A DNA stretch of 21,822 bases. Origin: an uncultured Clostridia bacterium (lineage in GTDB: Bacteria; Bacillota; Clostridia; TANB77; CAG-508). The DNA is taken from assembly GCA_934167685.1 (NCBI GenBank), contig CAKPLQ010000026.1, forward strand, positions 1 through 21,822. The letters are read 5' to 3'. This document shows, one piece after another, positions 1-6,140 of the stretch. Made by a program: the position numbers and the translations under genes. Position 1 is the first letter of the stretch. The number at the start of each line of letters is the position of its first letter. The notes below the pieces were generated by a model. The model was not told the origin of the DNA and did not search any database. It was given only the letters and a program-made list of their open reading frames with translations.

Positions 1-120
1 CGCATTTCCTGTTCCTTTTATATTTAAGGTTACATTTGTTATTGCTGCATATGCTATTCCAACTAATATTACAGCTATAACTAGCACTCCTGCTATTACT
101 CTGTTTTCTGGTTTTCCCAT
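1..120 (-). CDS. SipW-type exported protein, N-terminal part only
   Basis: This is the first 40 residues of a minus-strand gene that runs off the left edge. The start is an ATG preceded by an AAGGGG SD. The sequence is a short polar head (MGKPENR), a long hydrophobic stretch (VIAGVLVIAVILVGIAYA) and then AITNVTLNIKGTGNA. That pattern, an uncleaved-looking hydrophobic helix followed by an A-x-T-N-V-x-L-x-I-x-G-T segment, is typical of proteins with SipW-cognate signal peptides (TasA/CalY-like or related surface proteins). The role in biofilm or surface structure is inferred from that resemblance. The rest of the protein is not visible, so the mature domain is unknown. Confidence 0.55.
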   Translation of the reverse strand, partial: MGKPENRVIAGVLVIAVILVGIAYAAITNVTLNIKGTGNA

Positions 121-193
121 TTTATTTTCCCCTTCTTTTGTTTTACTGCCAATTGGGATGCTTTTCTTTGACAGTTATTTTTGCTTCTATTTT

Positions 194-222
194 AATCTAT
201 CATTTTACATATTTTTTGTCAA
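194..222 (-). promoter_or_regulatory. sigma-A promoter for the SipW-type gene
   Basis: On the minus strand a perfect TTGACA (217-222) is separated by 17 bp from TAGATT (194-199). It lies about 75 bp upstream of the ATG of the leftward gene. Confidence 0.6.
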
Positions 223-255
223 TACATTTTTCTTTTATTTATTTTAATTCGGAAG

Positions 256-288
256 TTTAACACTTTTTATTCTCAAAGAAGTGTCAAA
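256..288. promoter_or_regulatory. imperfect palindrome between divergent promoters
   Basis: TTTAACACTT (256-265) and AAGTGTCAAA (279-288) form a 9/10 inverted repeat with a 13-bp centre. It lies between the leftward promoter (194-222) and the rightward promoter of the secretion operon (350-378). It could be an operator acting on either side; no regulator is identified. Confidence 0.3.
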
Positions 289-349
289 TTTAAGATTATA
301 AATACGCTAAATTTGCAATTTATAATTTAAAATTTTTTTCTAAAATCTA

Positions 350-378
350 TAGACAAATCCAAAAAAATGTTGTATTAT
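350..378 (+). promoter_or_regulatory. sigma-A promoter of the VirD4-PrgI operon
   Basis: TAGACA (350-355), a 17-bp spacer and TATTAT (373-378) make a good sigma-A promoter. Transcription should start near 385, just ahead of the SD-like GGCGGTGAT at 391-399, giving a very short leader. Confidence 0.7.
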
Positions 379-409
379 GTTATCCAGCAAGGCGGTGATA
401 TTAAAAACA

Positions 410-568
410 ATGACCTTTAGTACATTAATTAATTTATATTTTTTAATTTATATAATTAGTTTTTTTATTACAATATATTATTTATATACTTTTTTCGAAT
501 ATCGATTATTTCACAATTTACAAGGTTCTAAACTAAAAATCAAACAAAAAATTGAAAAACAGGAGTGA
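410..568 (+). CDS. small membrane protein, first gene of the secretion operon
   Basis: This encodes a 52-residue protein with one long hydrophobic segment (about residues 5-28, LINLYFLIYIISFFITIYYL) and a basic tail (KLKIKQKIEKQE), suggesting a single-pass membrane protein with the tail in the cytoplasm. The ATG at 410 lies 14 nt from the GGCGG of the SD-like GGCGGTGAT, longer than usual. An earlier in-frame ATG at 377 falls inside the promoter -10 box and is excluded; GTG at 395 or ATA at 398 cannot be ruled out. The TGA stop (566-568) overlaps the SD of the VirD4-like gene, so the two are probably translationally coupled. I do not recognise the family. Its position suggests an accessory subunit of the secretion apparatus. 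Confidence 0.55.
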   Translation: MTFSTLINLYFLIYIISFFITIYYLYTFFEYRLFHNLQGSKLKIKQKIEKQE

Positions 569-572
569 TATT

Positions 573-2249
573 ATAAAACGTTTTATTTTTACAATTATTT
601 ATTTAACACTTATTTCAATATGTTTTTATCAGTTATTTTTTCCAATATATCAAGCAACTGAAATTGTTGTTTCCTTTGGTTTACATCCATCAGATATATG
701 CTATGACAATCCTTTATTTTGGAAATACTTAAAAACAAGTTTCATATTTTTCCATATATTTTCTAATTTAATAATATTGAACTCTCTAATTTCAAGATTA
801 CAAATTTTTGAAACTAGCACAGTACTACAAGATAAAAAAGACAACAACATTTCTTCATTACAACTATTAATAGGAAAAAATATATTAAACCAAAAAAATA
901 TTTATTTGCCAGAAAGTGGTTTATATCAGAACTTTTTAATAACTGGAACAATTGGAACAGGAAAAACAAGTTCTGCCATGTATCCTTTTACAGAACAATT
1001 TATAAAGTATAACTCATTAAATCCAAATAAAAAATTAGGAATTTTAATATTAGATGTAAAAGGAAATTATTTCAAACAAGTAAAGCAATTTGCTCAGAAA
1101 TATAATTTAGAAAAAGACATAATTGAAATTAGTTTAAATTCAAAAATTCGTTATAATCCTCTACATAAGCCAAACTTAAATCCAATTGTTTTAGCCAACA
1201 GACTAAAAACAATTTTGCTATTATTTTCTGAAAACAACACCGAATCTTTTTGGCTTGATAAAGCAGAACAAATTTTGGCAGAAAGTATTAAATTATGCAG
1301 ACTTTATAATGATGGTTATGTAACATTTATAGAACTTCACAAATTAATTACAGAACCTAACTATTACAAATCAAAAATCGAAAAATTAAAAAAACTATTT
1401 TATGAATCAAAATTTTCTTACAAACAAATATATGAATTAAATACCGCCTTGGAATTTTTCGAAAAAGAATTTAATTCGCTAGATTCTAGGACTTCAGCAA
1501 TTTTAAAATCAGAAATTTCTAGAATAACTAATTTATTTATTTCAGACTATAAAGTTTCAAAAGTATTTTGTCCCACAAAAAATGAACTTAACTTTAAAGG
1601 CTTTTCATCTATGTTAAAAACAGGAAAAATTGTAATATTAAACATGAATATTGCAGAATACAAAAATCTTTCTAAAACAATTGCAGCATATCTAAAATTA
1701 GATTTTCAATCTGAAGTAATGTATAATTTATCACATGGAAAAATTACCCCTTCTGCTTTTATTTGTGATGAGTATGCCGAATATGTAACAAAAACTGACG
1801 CAGACTTTTTTGCACTTAGTAGAGAAGCAAAATGTATAAATATTGTTTCAACTCAAAGTTATTCTTCTTTAAAAAATACACTAAAAGACGAAACTGCAGT
1901 AAAAGTAATAATTCAAAATTTAATTAATAAAATTTGGTTTAGAACAGACGATATTTTTACTATAGAAGAAGTTCAAAAACAATTTGGAAAAGAAGATAAA
2001 ACTTATACTTCTAAAAGTATTTCTGAAAATGCTAAAGAAACAAAATTTAGTTATATTACAAATTCTTTAAATTCGAAAAATTCTAGTATCACAGAAAGTC
2101 TAAACACTTATACTCAAAAAGACTTTGTTTATGATACAAACTTTTTTACGCAAAATTTGGAGACATTCTCGGCACTTGCCTTCTTATCTGATGGCAACCA
2201 TATATTATCTCCGTCTAAACTGAGAATGTTCCCATATTTTAAAAACTAA
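573..2249 (+). CDS. VirD4/TraG-like type IV coupling ATPase
   Basis: This is a type IV secretion coupling protein, a membrane-anchored hexameric ATPase that delivers substrates to the channel. It has two hydrophobic segments in the first 75 residues, Walker A GTIGTGKT at about 125-132, the TraG-family stretch LILDVKGNY, a Walker B-like FICDEYAEY near 397, and the downstream STQSYSSL motif. The 558-residue length suits the Gram-positive VirD4 family. Start choice: no in-frame ATG exists before residue 136, and the only TTG (552) has no SD. AGGAG at 561-565 is followed, 7 nt later, by ATA AAA CGT at 573, giving the natural-looking N-terminus M-K-R-F-I-F-T. I therefore take AUA as the likely start. 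It is cotranscribed with the pilin, VirB6-like and PrgI-like genes downstream. The family call is firm; the substrate is unknown and no relaxase is nearby. Confidence 0.88.
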   Translation: MKRFIFTIIYLTLISICFYQLFFPIYQATEIVVSFGLHPSDICYDNPLFWKYLKTSFIFFHIFSNLIILNSLISRLQIFETSTVLQDKKDNNISSLQLLIGKNILNQKNIYLPESGLYQNFLITGTIGTGKTSSAMYPFTEQFIKYNSLNPNKKLGILILDVKGNYFKQVKQFAQKYNLEKDIIEISLNSKIRYNPLHKPNLNPIVLANRLKTILLLFSENNTESFWLDKAEQILAESIKLCRLYNDGYVTFIELHKLITEPNYYKSKIEKLKKLFYESKFSYKQIYELNTALEFFEKEFNSLDSRTSAILKSEISRITNLFISDYKVSKVFCPTKNELNFKGFSSMLKTGKIVILNMNIAEYKNLSKTIAAYLKLDFQSEVMYNLSHGKITPSAFICDEYAEYVTKTDADFFALSREAKCINIVSTQSYSSLKNTLKDETAVKVIIQNLINKIWFRTDDIFTIEEVQKQFGKEDKTYTSKSISENAKETKFSYITNSLNSKNSSITESLNTYTQKDFVYDTNFFTQNLETFSALAFLSDGNHILSPSKLRMFPYFKN

Positions 2250-2255
2250 GTTTTA

Positions 2256-2274
2256 TAGGTTTCTTAAAAACCTA
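2256..2274 (+). promoter_or_regulatory. intergenic hairpin between virD4-like and pilin-like genes
   Basis: TAGGTTT (2256-2262) pairs with AAACCTA (2268-2274) across a 5-nt loop. Only a weak T stretch follows, so it is more likely an RNA-processing or stability hairpin, or a leaky terminator, than a full stop. Confidence 0.35.
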
Positions 2275-2297
2275 AATCTTTAATAAGGATGGTTTAT

Positions 2298-2615
2298 ATG
2301 AAAAAAATATTATGCATTGTAGCATTGTCTACATACCTTTTATTAATGTCCTCTAGTATAGCTTTAGCTTCAACACCAAAATTAGTAAATAAATTAAATA
2401 ATGCTTTTGAGGATATAGAAAGTTGGATTATAAAAATATCCACTCCTGCTGCGGCAGTAGCAGTTTGTACTGGTGCACTAATGAGAAAATTTAGCTTTGG
2501 TGATGAAGAAAAAATTAGAACAGGAAAAAAGTTAATTACAGGCTCATTATTTTCTTATGGCTTCATTTTAGCTATAGATTTAATTTTATCTGCAATTCAA
2601 TCCTTAATTGGATAG
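2298..2615 (+). CDS. pilin-like (VirB2/TrbC-type) secretion protein
   Basis: This 105-residue protein has a signal peptide (MKK, then a hydrophobic core to about residue 23, with a likely cut after SIALA). Two hydrophobic helices follow (about 48-63, ISTPAAAVAVCTGALM, and 81-103, GSLFSYGFILAIDLILSAIQ), separated by a basic, charged loop (RKFSFGDEEKIRTGKK). Signal peptide plus two helices with a short charged loop is the VirB2/TrbC layout, and the position between a coupling protein and a VirB6-like protein fits. The ATG at 2298 is preferred over the one at 2289 because AAGGA at 2285-2289 is 8 nt away; the upstream ATG lies inside the SD. It probably forms or lines the channel or pilus, inferred from family layout and context. 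Confidence 0.7.
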   Translation: MKKILCIVALSTYLLLMSSSIALASTPKLVNKLNNAFEDIESWIIKISTPAAAVAVCTGALMRKFSFGDEEKIRTGKKLITGSLFSYGFILAIDLILSAIQSLIG

Positions 2616-2623
2616 GTGATTAA

Positions 2624-3502
2624 ATGGAAAATAATTCAAATATTACAACTAATATAATTGATGCAATTAATACTATTCTAAACACATTGTTTTCTTCTAT
2701 TGATAATAATGTATATTCCGTTTTAGATGATATAACTTTTATAAATTCAGATATAATCACAGATTCTTATTTTGAAAAAATTTTAGGAACCTCTACATCT
2801 AATGGCATTCTACTAATTTCAAATTCCCTACTTTTCGGATTTTTATTGTATTATGCAATTAAATATTTATTTGCTCATTTTACTTATCAACAAGTTGAAA
2901 GGCCTCCTCAGTTTATTTTTAAAATAATAATTTGGGGAATTTGTATTAATTTTTCATATTTTTTTATTGAACAAATTTTAAATTTTGTTTCTAATATTTC
3001 TCTTGCTATTAGAGGAATTGGTGAAAATTTATTTCATAAAAATATTTGCTTTTCTGAATTAATCTTAGAAATAAATAATAACATTTCTGTGGGCACTTCC
3101 TCTCTTGATGTATTTTCATTAGATGGAATTATTAAAGCATCACTTACAATGTCTTTATTGAATTTGGTTTTTACATATTCTTTTAGATATGTGATGATTA
3201 AAATTTTTATTTTGCTTACCCCCTTTGCTCTTTTATCTTTAACCCTTGAAAATACATCTTGGTTTTTTAAATCTTGGAGTCGAAATTTATTTTCCTTATT
3301 ATTTATTCAGATTATCGTTTCAATAGTATTATTAATTTTATTTTCTATGGATTATTCTTCTAATAATTTGATGACAAAGTTTATATATATTGGAGCAATT
3401 TATGCTTTAATAAAATCAAATTCTTTTGTACGCGATTTTATAGGTGGAGTTTCCACAACTTTTACTCAAAATGTGGAAAACATATTCAGAAAAACACATT
3501 AA
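2624..3502 (+). CDS. VirB6/TrbL-like polytopic membrane channel protein
   Basis: This encodes 292 residues with about five or six hydrophobic segments, including NSLLFGFLLYYAIKYLF, FIFKIIIWGICINFSYFF, TMSLLNLVFTYSFRYVMI, KIFILLTPFALLSLTL and SLLFIQIIVSIVLLILF. The motif of two membrane helices followed by a W-FKSW-SRN-like segment near 230 resembles the VirB6/TrbL-like proteins of clostridial conjugation modules, and the gene order (VirD4, pilin, VirB6, PrgI) is the one expected there. The ATG follows a TAGGTGAT SD that contains the stop of the pilin gene, so the two are coupled. The likely role is the inner-membrane channel. The family assignment rests on topology and neighbours more than on strict motifs. 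Confidence 0.72.
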   Translation: MENNSNITTNIIDAINTILNTLFSSIDNNVYSVLDDITFINSDIITDSYFEKILGTSTSNGILLISNSLLFGFLLYYAIKYLFAHFTYQQVERPPQFIFKIIIWGICINFSYFFIEQILNFVSNISLAIRGIGENLFHKNICFSELILEINNNISVGTSSLDVFSLDGIIKASLTMSLLNLVFTYSFRYVMIKIFILLTPFALLSLTLENTSWFFKSWSRNLFSLLFIQIIVSIVLLILFSMDYSSNNLMTKFIYIGAIYALIKSNSFVRDFIGGVSTTFTQNVENIFRKTH

Positions 3503-3506
3503 CATA

Positions 3507-3543
3507 TTTTGCACCGATGAGAACCGGTCCCAACGGTGCAGAA
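3507..3543 (+). promoter_or_regulatory. GC-rich RNA hairpin just upstream of the PrgI-like gene
   Basis: GCACCG (3511-3516) pairs with CGGTGC (3534-3539), and four further pairs (3507-3510 with 3540-3543, one of them U-G) extend the stem to 10 bp. The 17-nt loop contains the self-complementary hexamer ACCGGT (3523-3528). The stem ends at the first base of the AAGGAG SD (3543-3548). The GC-rich composition stands out sharply from the neighbouring genes. A translation-control or processing element is inferred; it is not a class I recognise. Confidence 0.5.
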
Positions 3544-3553
3544 AGGAGTCAAT

Positions 3554-3838
3554 ATGAAATTTATTTTTCCTCAAAACTATAATTTTAAAAATAAAATTTT
3601 CGGCATAATTGATTATTCCACTGCTTTTTTTAATATTTTGTGGTATGTCTGTGTATTTGCTATTCTTCATTTACTTATAAAAAATTGGAACATAAAAATA
3701 TTTTTATTTATCTCTCTATGTTTTCCTTTAACAATATTTAGTATTGTTGGTTTTAATGGTGAACCTATCGTATATGTATTTAAATATATTTTTAAATATA
3801 TTTTTCGTCCAAAATTATATTTATTTAAAAAATATTAA
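3554..3838 (+). CDS. PrgI-like secretion membrane protein
   Basis: This 94-residue protein begins MKFIFPQNYNFKNKIFG, has two hydrophobic helices close together (about 21-37 and 43-60) and ends in a basic tail (FRPKLYLFKKY). PrgI-family proteins of Gram-positive type IV systems share this layout: an N-terminal P-x-N-Y-like start, a helical hairpin, and a C-terminal G...I..YI..F..RPK.Y block. PrgI normally lies beside VirB4 and contacts it at the membrane; here the VirB4-like gene is 6 kb away on the other strand. The ATG at 3554 is chosen over an upstream in-frame GTG (3536) because AAGGAG is at ideal distance. It is the last gene before a terminator. Confidence 0.7.
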   Translation: MKFIFPQNYNFKNKIFGIIDYSTAFFNILWYVCVFAILHLLIKNWNIKIFLFISLCFPLTIFSIVGFNGEPIVYVFKYIFKYIFRPKLYLFKKY

Positions 3839-3888
3839 ACTTGATATCCGCCCAGGCTAGGAAGGTAAGTGGAAGTTTTTATTTTTTT
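3838..3888 (+). terminator. terminator-like structure after the PrgI-like gene
   Basis: AACTT (3838-3842) and CCGC (3848-3851) pair with GTGG (3869-3872) and AAGTT (3873-3877), with a 5-nt bulge; a run of T with one A follows (3876-3888). The GC-rich interior (3848-3872) is unusual for this region, so it may have a fold beyond that of a simple terminator. Confidence 0.5.
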
Positions 3889-3898
3889 CATTTTTTAC

Positions 3899-3927
3899 TT
3901 GATTTTTCTCCCCAAATTATATATAAT
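3899..3927 (+). promoter_or_regulatory. sigma-A promoter of dnaD-dnaI
   Basis: TTGATT (3899-3904), a 17-bp spacer and a perfect TATAAT (3922-3927). The predicted start near 3934 leaves a leader of about 77 nt. Confidence 0.75.
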
Positions 3928-3949
3928 TCTTTTTAGTTTTATAGGAGAA

Positions 3950-4007
3950 ATAGTTTAGAATTTATAAAATTTTCTAAACTATATTCGTTCCTTAGGGGGG
4001 GAATGAA
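3950..4007 (+). promoter_or_regulatory. two tandem hairpins in the dnaD leader, second with the SD in its loop
   Basis: Hairpin 1 is a perfect 11-bp inverted repeat, 3950-3960 with 3972-3982. Hairpin 2 pairs TTCGTTCC (3984-3991) with GGAATGAA (4000-4007), 8 bp including one G-U. Its loop holds TTAGGGGG, the only SD-like sequence before the ATG at 4011. Folding could expose or hide the ribosome site. The role is inferred. Confidence 0.5.
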
Positions 4008-4010
4008 AAG

Positions 4011-5066
4011 ATGAAATTAGAACAATCTGAAATGCCATTACTATTCTCAGAGACAATTATTCCAGACATTTTTTTTGCAGAATATTTATCACAAATGCCA
4101 TCTAACAGTGTAAAAATTTATTTATATATGATATTTTTGTCAAAATATAAAAAAGATATAAAATTAAATGATTTATCAAAAAAATTAGCATTACCATTAA
4201 AAGAAATAAATGATGCAATAAATTATTTAGAAGCAAACGAACTAATTATTAGAAAAACTACTGGTTATATTGTTACAAATCTACAAGAAAAAACACTTAA
4301 TAAATTGTATAAACCAAACTTAACAATGTCTCCAGAAAAGGTTGCAGATGTTGCAAAAAATAAAGCACGCGCAAAAGTTATCGAGCATATAAATAATGCA
4401 TATTTTCAAGGAATTATGGGGCCATCTTGGTATAGCGATATTGATTTATGGTTCACTAAATATAATTTTGATGACCAAGTTATGATTGCTCTTTTTGATT
4501 ACTGCTTTAAACGTTCTGCTCTTCATCAAAAATATGTTCAAAAAGTCGCAGAAGCTTGGGGAAATAATAAAATCGAAACATGGAATGACTTAGATTTATA
4601 TTATCAAAAACAAGAAAAATTGATGAAAATCAAAACAGCGATTGCAAAAAAACTTGGAAAATCAACTCTTAATCAATATGAAGAAGCTTATATCGAAAAA
4701 TGGGTTATTGATTTTGGATATGACTTAAATATTATAGAAATTGCCTTAAAACGTTCACTTGTTAAATCTAATACAACATTTGAATATTTTAATAATATCA
4801 TTACAGATTGGCATGACCGAAATTTAAAAACACCAAACGAAGTTACTGCATTTATAGAAATGCGCCATAAACAAAAGAAAGATATACAAAAATTAGAAAA
4901 ACAAGTTTCAAAAACTTCTTTTGACCAAAGGCAATATGATAATTTAGCATTTTTATATGCAAACTCTGGAATTTCATCACCAGAAATTCCAAATAATTCA
5001 AGTGTTGACAATCAAAAAGTTTCAGCATCACCATTTTCAAATGTAGAAGGAGCTATAAATGTCTAA
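4011..5066 (+). CDS. dnaD: DnaD/DnaB-like replication initiation protein
   Basis: This helicase-loading protein (351 residues) acts with the DnaI/DnaC-type ATPase to place replicative helicase on DNA opened by DnaA. Residues 1-95 form a winged-helix-type N-terminal domain (SVKIYLYMIFLSKYKKDIKLNDLSKKL...INYLEANELI). Two C-terminal DnaD/DnaB_2-like helical units follow, ending in the typical Y/F-x-x-x-I/V-x-x-W motifs: VQKVAEAW near 180 and FNNIITDWHDRN near 264. A basic, coiled stretch (MRHKQKKDIQKLEKQ) and a loose polar tail close the protein. It overlaps the next gene by 8 bases. The symbol reflects family; B. subtilis has separate DnaD and DnaB, and this single protein may do either job. 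Confidence 0.85.
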   Translation: MKLEQSEMPLLFSETIIPDIFFAEYLSQMPSNSVKIYLYMIFLSKYKKDIKLNDLSKKLALPLKEINDAINYLEANELIIRKTTGYIVTNLQEKTLNKLYKPNLTMSPEKVADVAKNKARAKVIEHINNAYFQGIMGPSWYSDIDLWFTKYNFDDQVMIALFDYCFKRSALHQKYVQKVAEAWGNNKIETWNDLDLYYQKQEKLMKIKTAIAKKLGKSTLNQYEEAYIEKWVIDFGYDLNIIEIALKRSLVKSNTTFEYFNNIITDWHDRNLKTPNEVTAFIEMRHKQKKDIQKLEKQVSKTSFDQRQYDNLAFLYANSGISSPEIPNNSSVDNQKVSASPFSNVEGAINV

Positions 5067-6069
5067 CGAAATTTTATCTAAATTATTATTAGAATACGAT
5101 CAAAAAAAACGTAAAGCAGAACTTGATTTAGAAGAAAGAAAAAATCAACTTTATATTAAATTGCCTCGCTTGCAAGAAATCGAAAACGAATTAAATATGT
5201 TTGCAATAAACACTGCAAAAAATATTTTAAAAGGTGATTTTTTATCTATTAATAATTTAAATTTAAAAGTTGAAAATTTAAAAGAAGAAAAAGAAAAAAT
5301 ATTAAAAGAAAATAATATATCTAATGATTACTTAGAACCTCATTATGAATGTAATATCTGTAAAGATACTGGCTATATTCAAACAGAAAATTCGGCCTCT
5401 ATATTGTGCCCTTGTTTAAAACAAAAATTGTTGGATATATCTTACAATAAATCAAATATTTCTAATCTTGGAAAAGAAAATTTTGAAACATTTAACCCAC
5501 TTATTTTTTCAGATAATATTGAGGTTGAAAAATATAAGTTGAATATTTCACCACGCCAAAATATTATTACAATAAAATCAAAATGTATAGAATTTGTTCA
5601 AAATTTTGACAATCCAGAAACAAAAAATTTATTGTTTACTGGTAATACTGGATTAGGCAAAACATTTATGAGTAATTGTATAGCAAATGAACTTATTAAA
5701 AATGGAAAAAACGTACTTTATCAAACAGCTCCTGTTTTATTAGAAACTGTAATAGATACTAAAATGAATAAATATAAAAATTCAAAACAAGATGACTTTT
5801 ATAAAAACGTTTTAGAAGCAGATTTATTAATTATTGATGATTTAGGAACCGAATGCTTAAATAGTATGAAATTGAGTGAATTATTTACTATTTTAAACAC
5901 GCGTTTACTTAATTTAAATAATAAAGTAACTAAAACAATAATTTCAACTAATTTAAATATTAATAATATTTTTAAAAATTACGAAGAACGTATAGGCTCT
6001 CGTATTGCTGGATTTTATGATATATACTATTTCTTTGGTGATGATTTAAGATTTAAAACAAGACATTAA
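5059..6069 (+). CDS. dnaI: helicase loader ATPase, DnaI/DnaC type
   Basis: This is an AAA+ ATPase of 336 residues that loads the replicative helicase. The N-terminal part is a charged helical region, then a four-cysteine zinc-binding motif (CNIC...CPC, about residues 98-118) as in DnaI. The AAA+ core has Walker A GNTGLGKT (about 195-202), Walker B LLIIDDLGTE (about 256-265), a sensor-1 region TIISTNLN and the arginine-rich EERIGSRI segment. The ATG lies within the last codons of dnaD, behind GAAGGAG, indicating coupled translation. Unusually, the pair stands beside gyrA near the origin, next to the secretion genes. Confidence 0.9.
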   Translation: MSNEILSKLLLEYDQKKRKAELDLEERKNQLYIKLPRLQEIENELNMFAINTAKNILKGDFLSINNLNLKVENLKEEKEKILKENNISNDYLEPHYECNICKDTGYIQTENSASILCPCLKQKLLDISYNKSNISNLGKENFETFNPLIFSDNIEVEKYKLNISPRQNIITIKSKCIEFVQNFDNPETKNLLFTGNTGLGKTFMSNCIANELIKNGKNVLYQTAPVLLETVIDTKMNKYKNSKQDDFYKNVLEADLLIIDDLGTECLNSMKLSELFTILNTRLLNLNNKVTKTIISTNLNINNIFKNYEERIGSRIAGFYDIYYFFGDDLRFKTRH

Positions 6070-6073
6070 TTTA

Positions 6074-6126
6074 ATACAAAAAAAGAAATACTGAAATTTA
6101 ATATTTTAGTATTTCTTTTTTTGTAT
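6074..6126. terminator. two-way terminator between dnaI and gyrA
   Basis: A perfect 19-bp inverted repeat (6074-6092 and 6108-6126), extended by four or five weaker inner pairs, carries A7 in one arm and T7 in the other. It therefore serves both converging genes. Confidence 0.9.
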
Positions 6127-6140
6127 CAAAAATAGATTTT

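Noticed and set aside
552..572. TTG at 552 as the start of the VirD4-like gene
   Set aside because: It has no SD upstream, whereas AGGAG lies after it and points to the ATA at 573; the extra residues would be encoded by the SD itself.
3507..3884. Self-cleaving ribozyme or known riboswitch in the GC-rich patches around the PrgI gene
   Set aside because: A GATGAG resembles part of a hammerhead core, but the remaining core bases are missing; no riboswitch consensus known to me fits.
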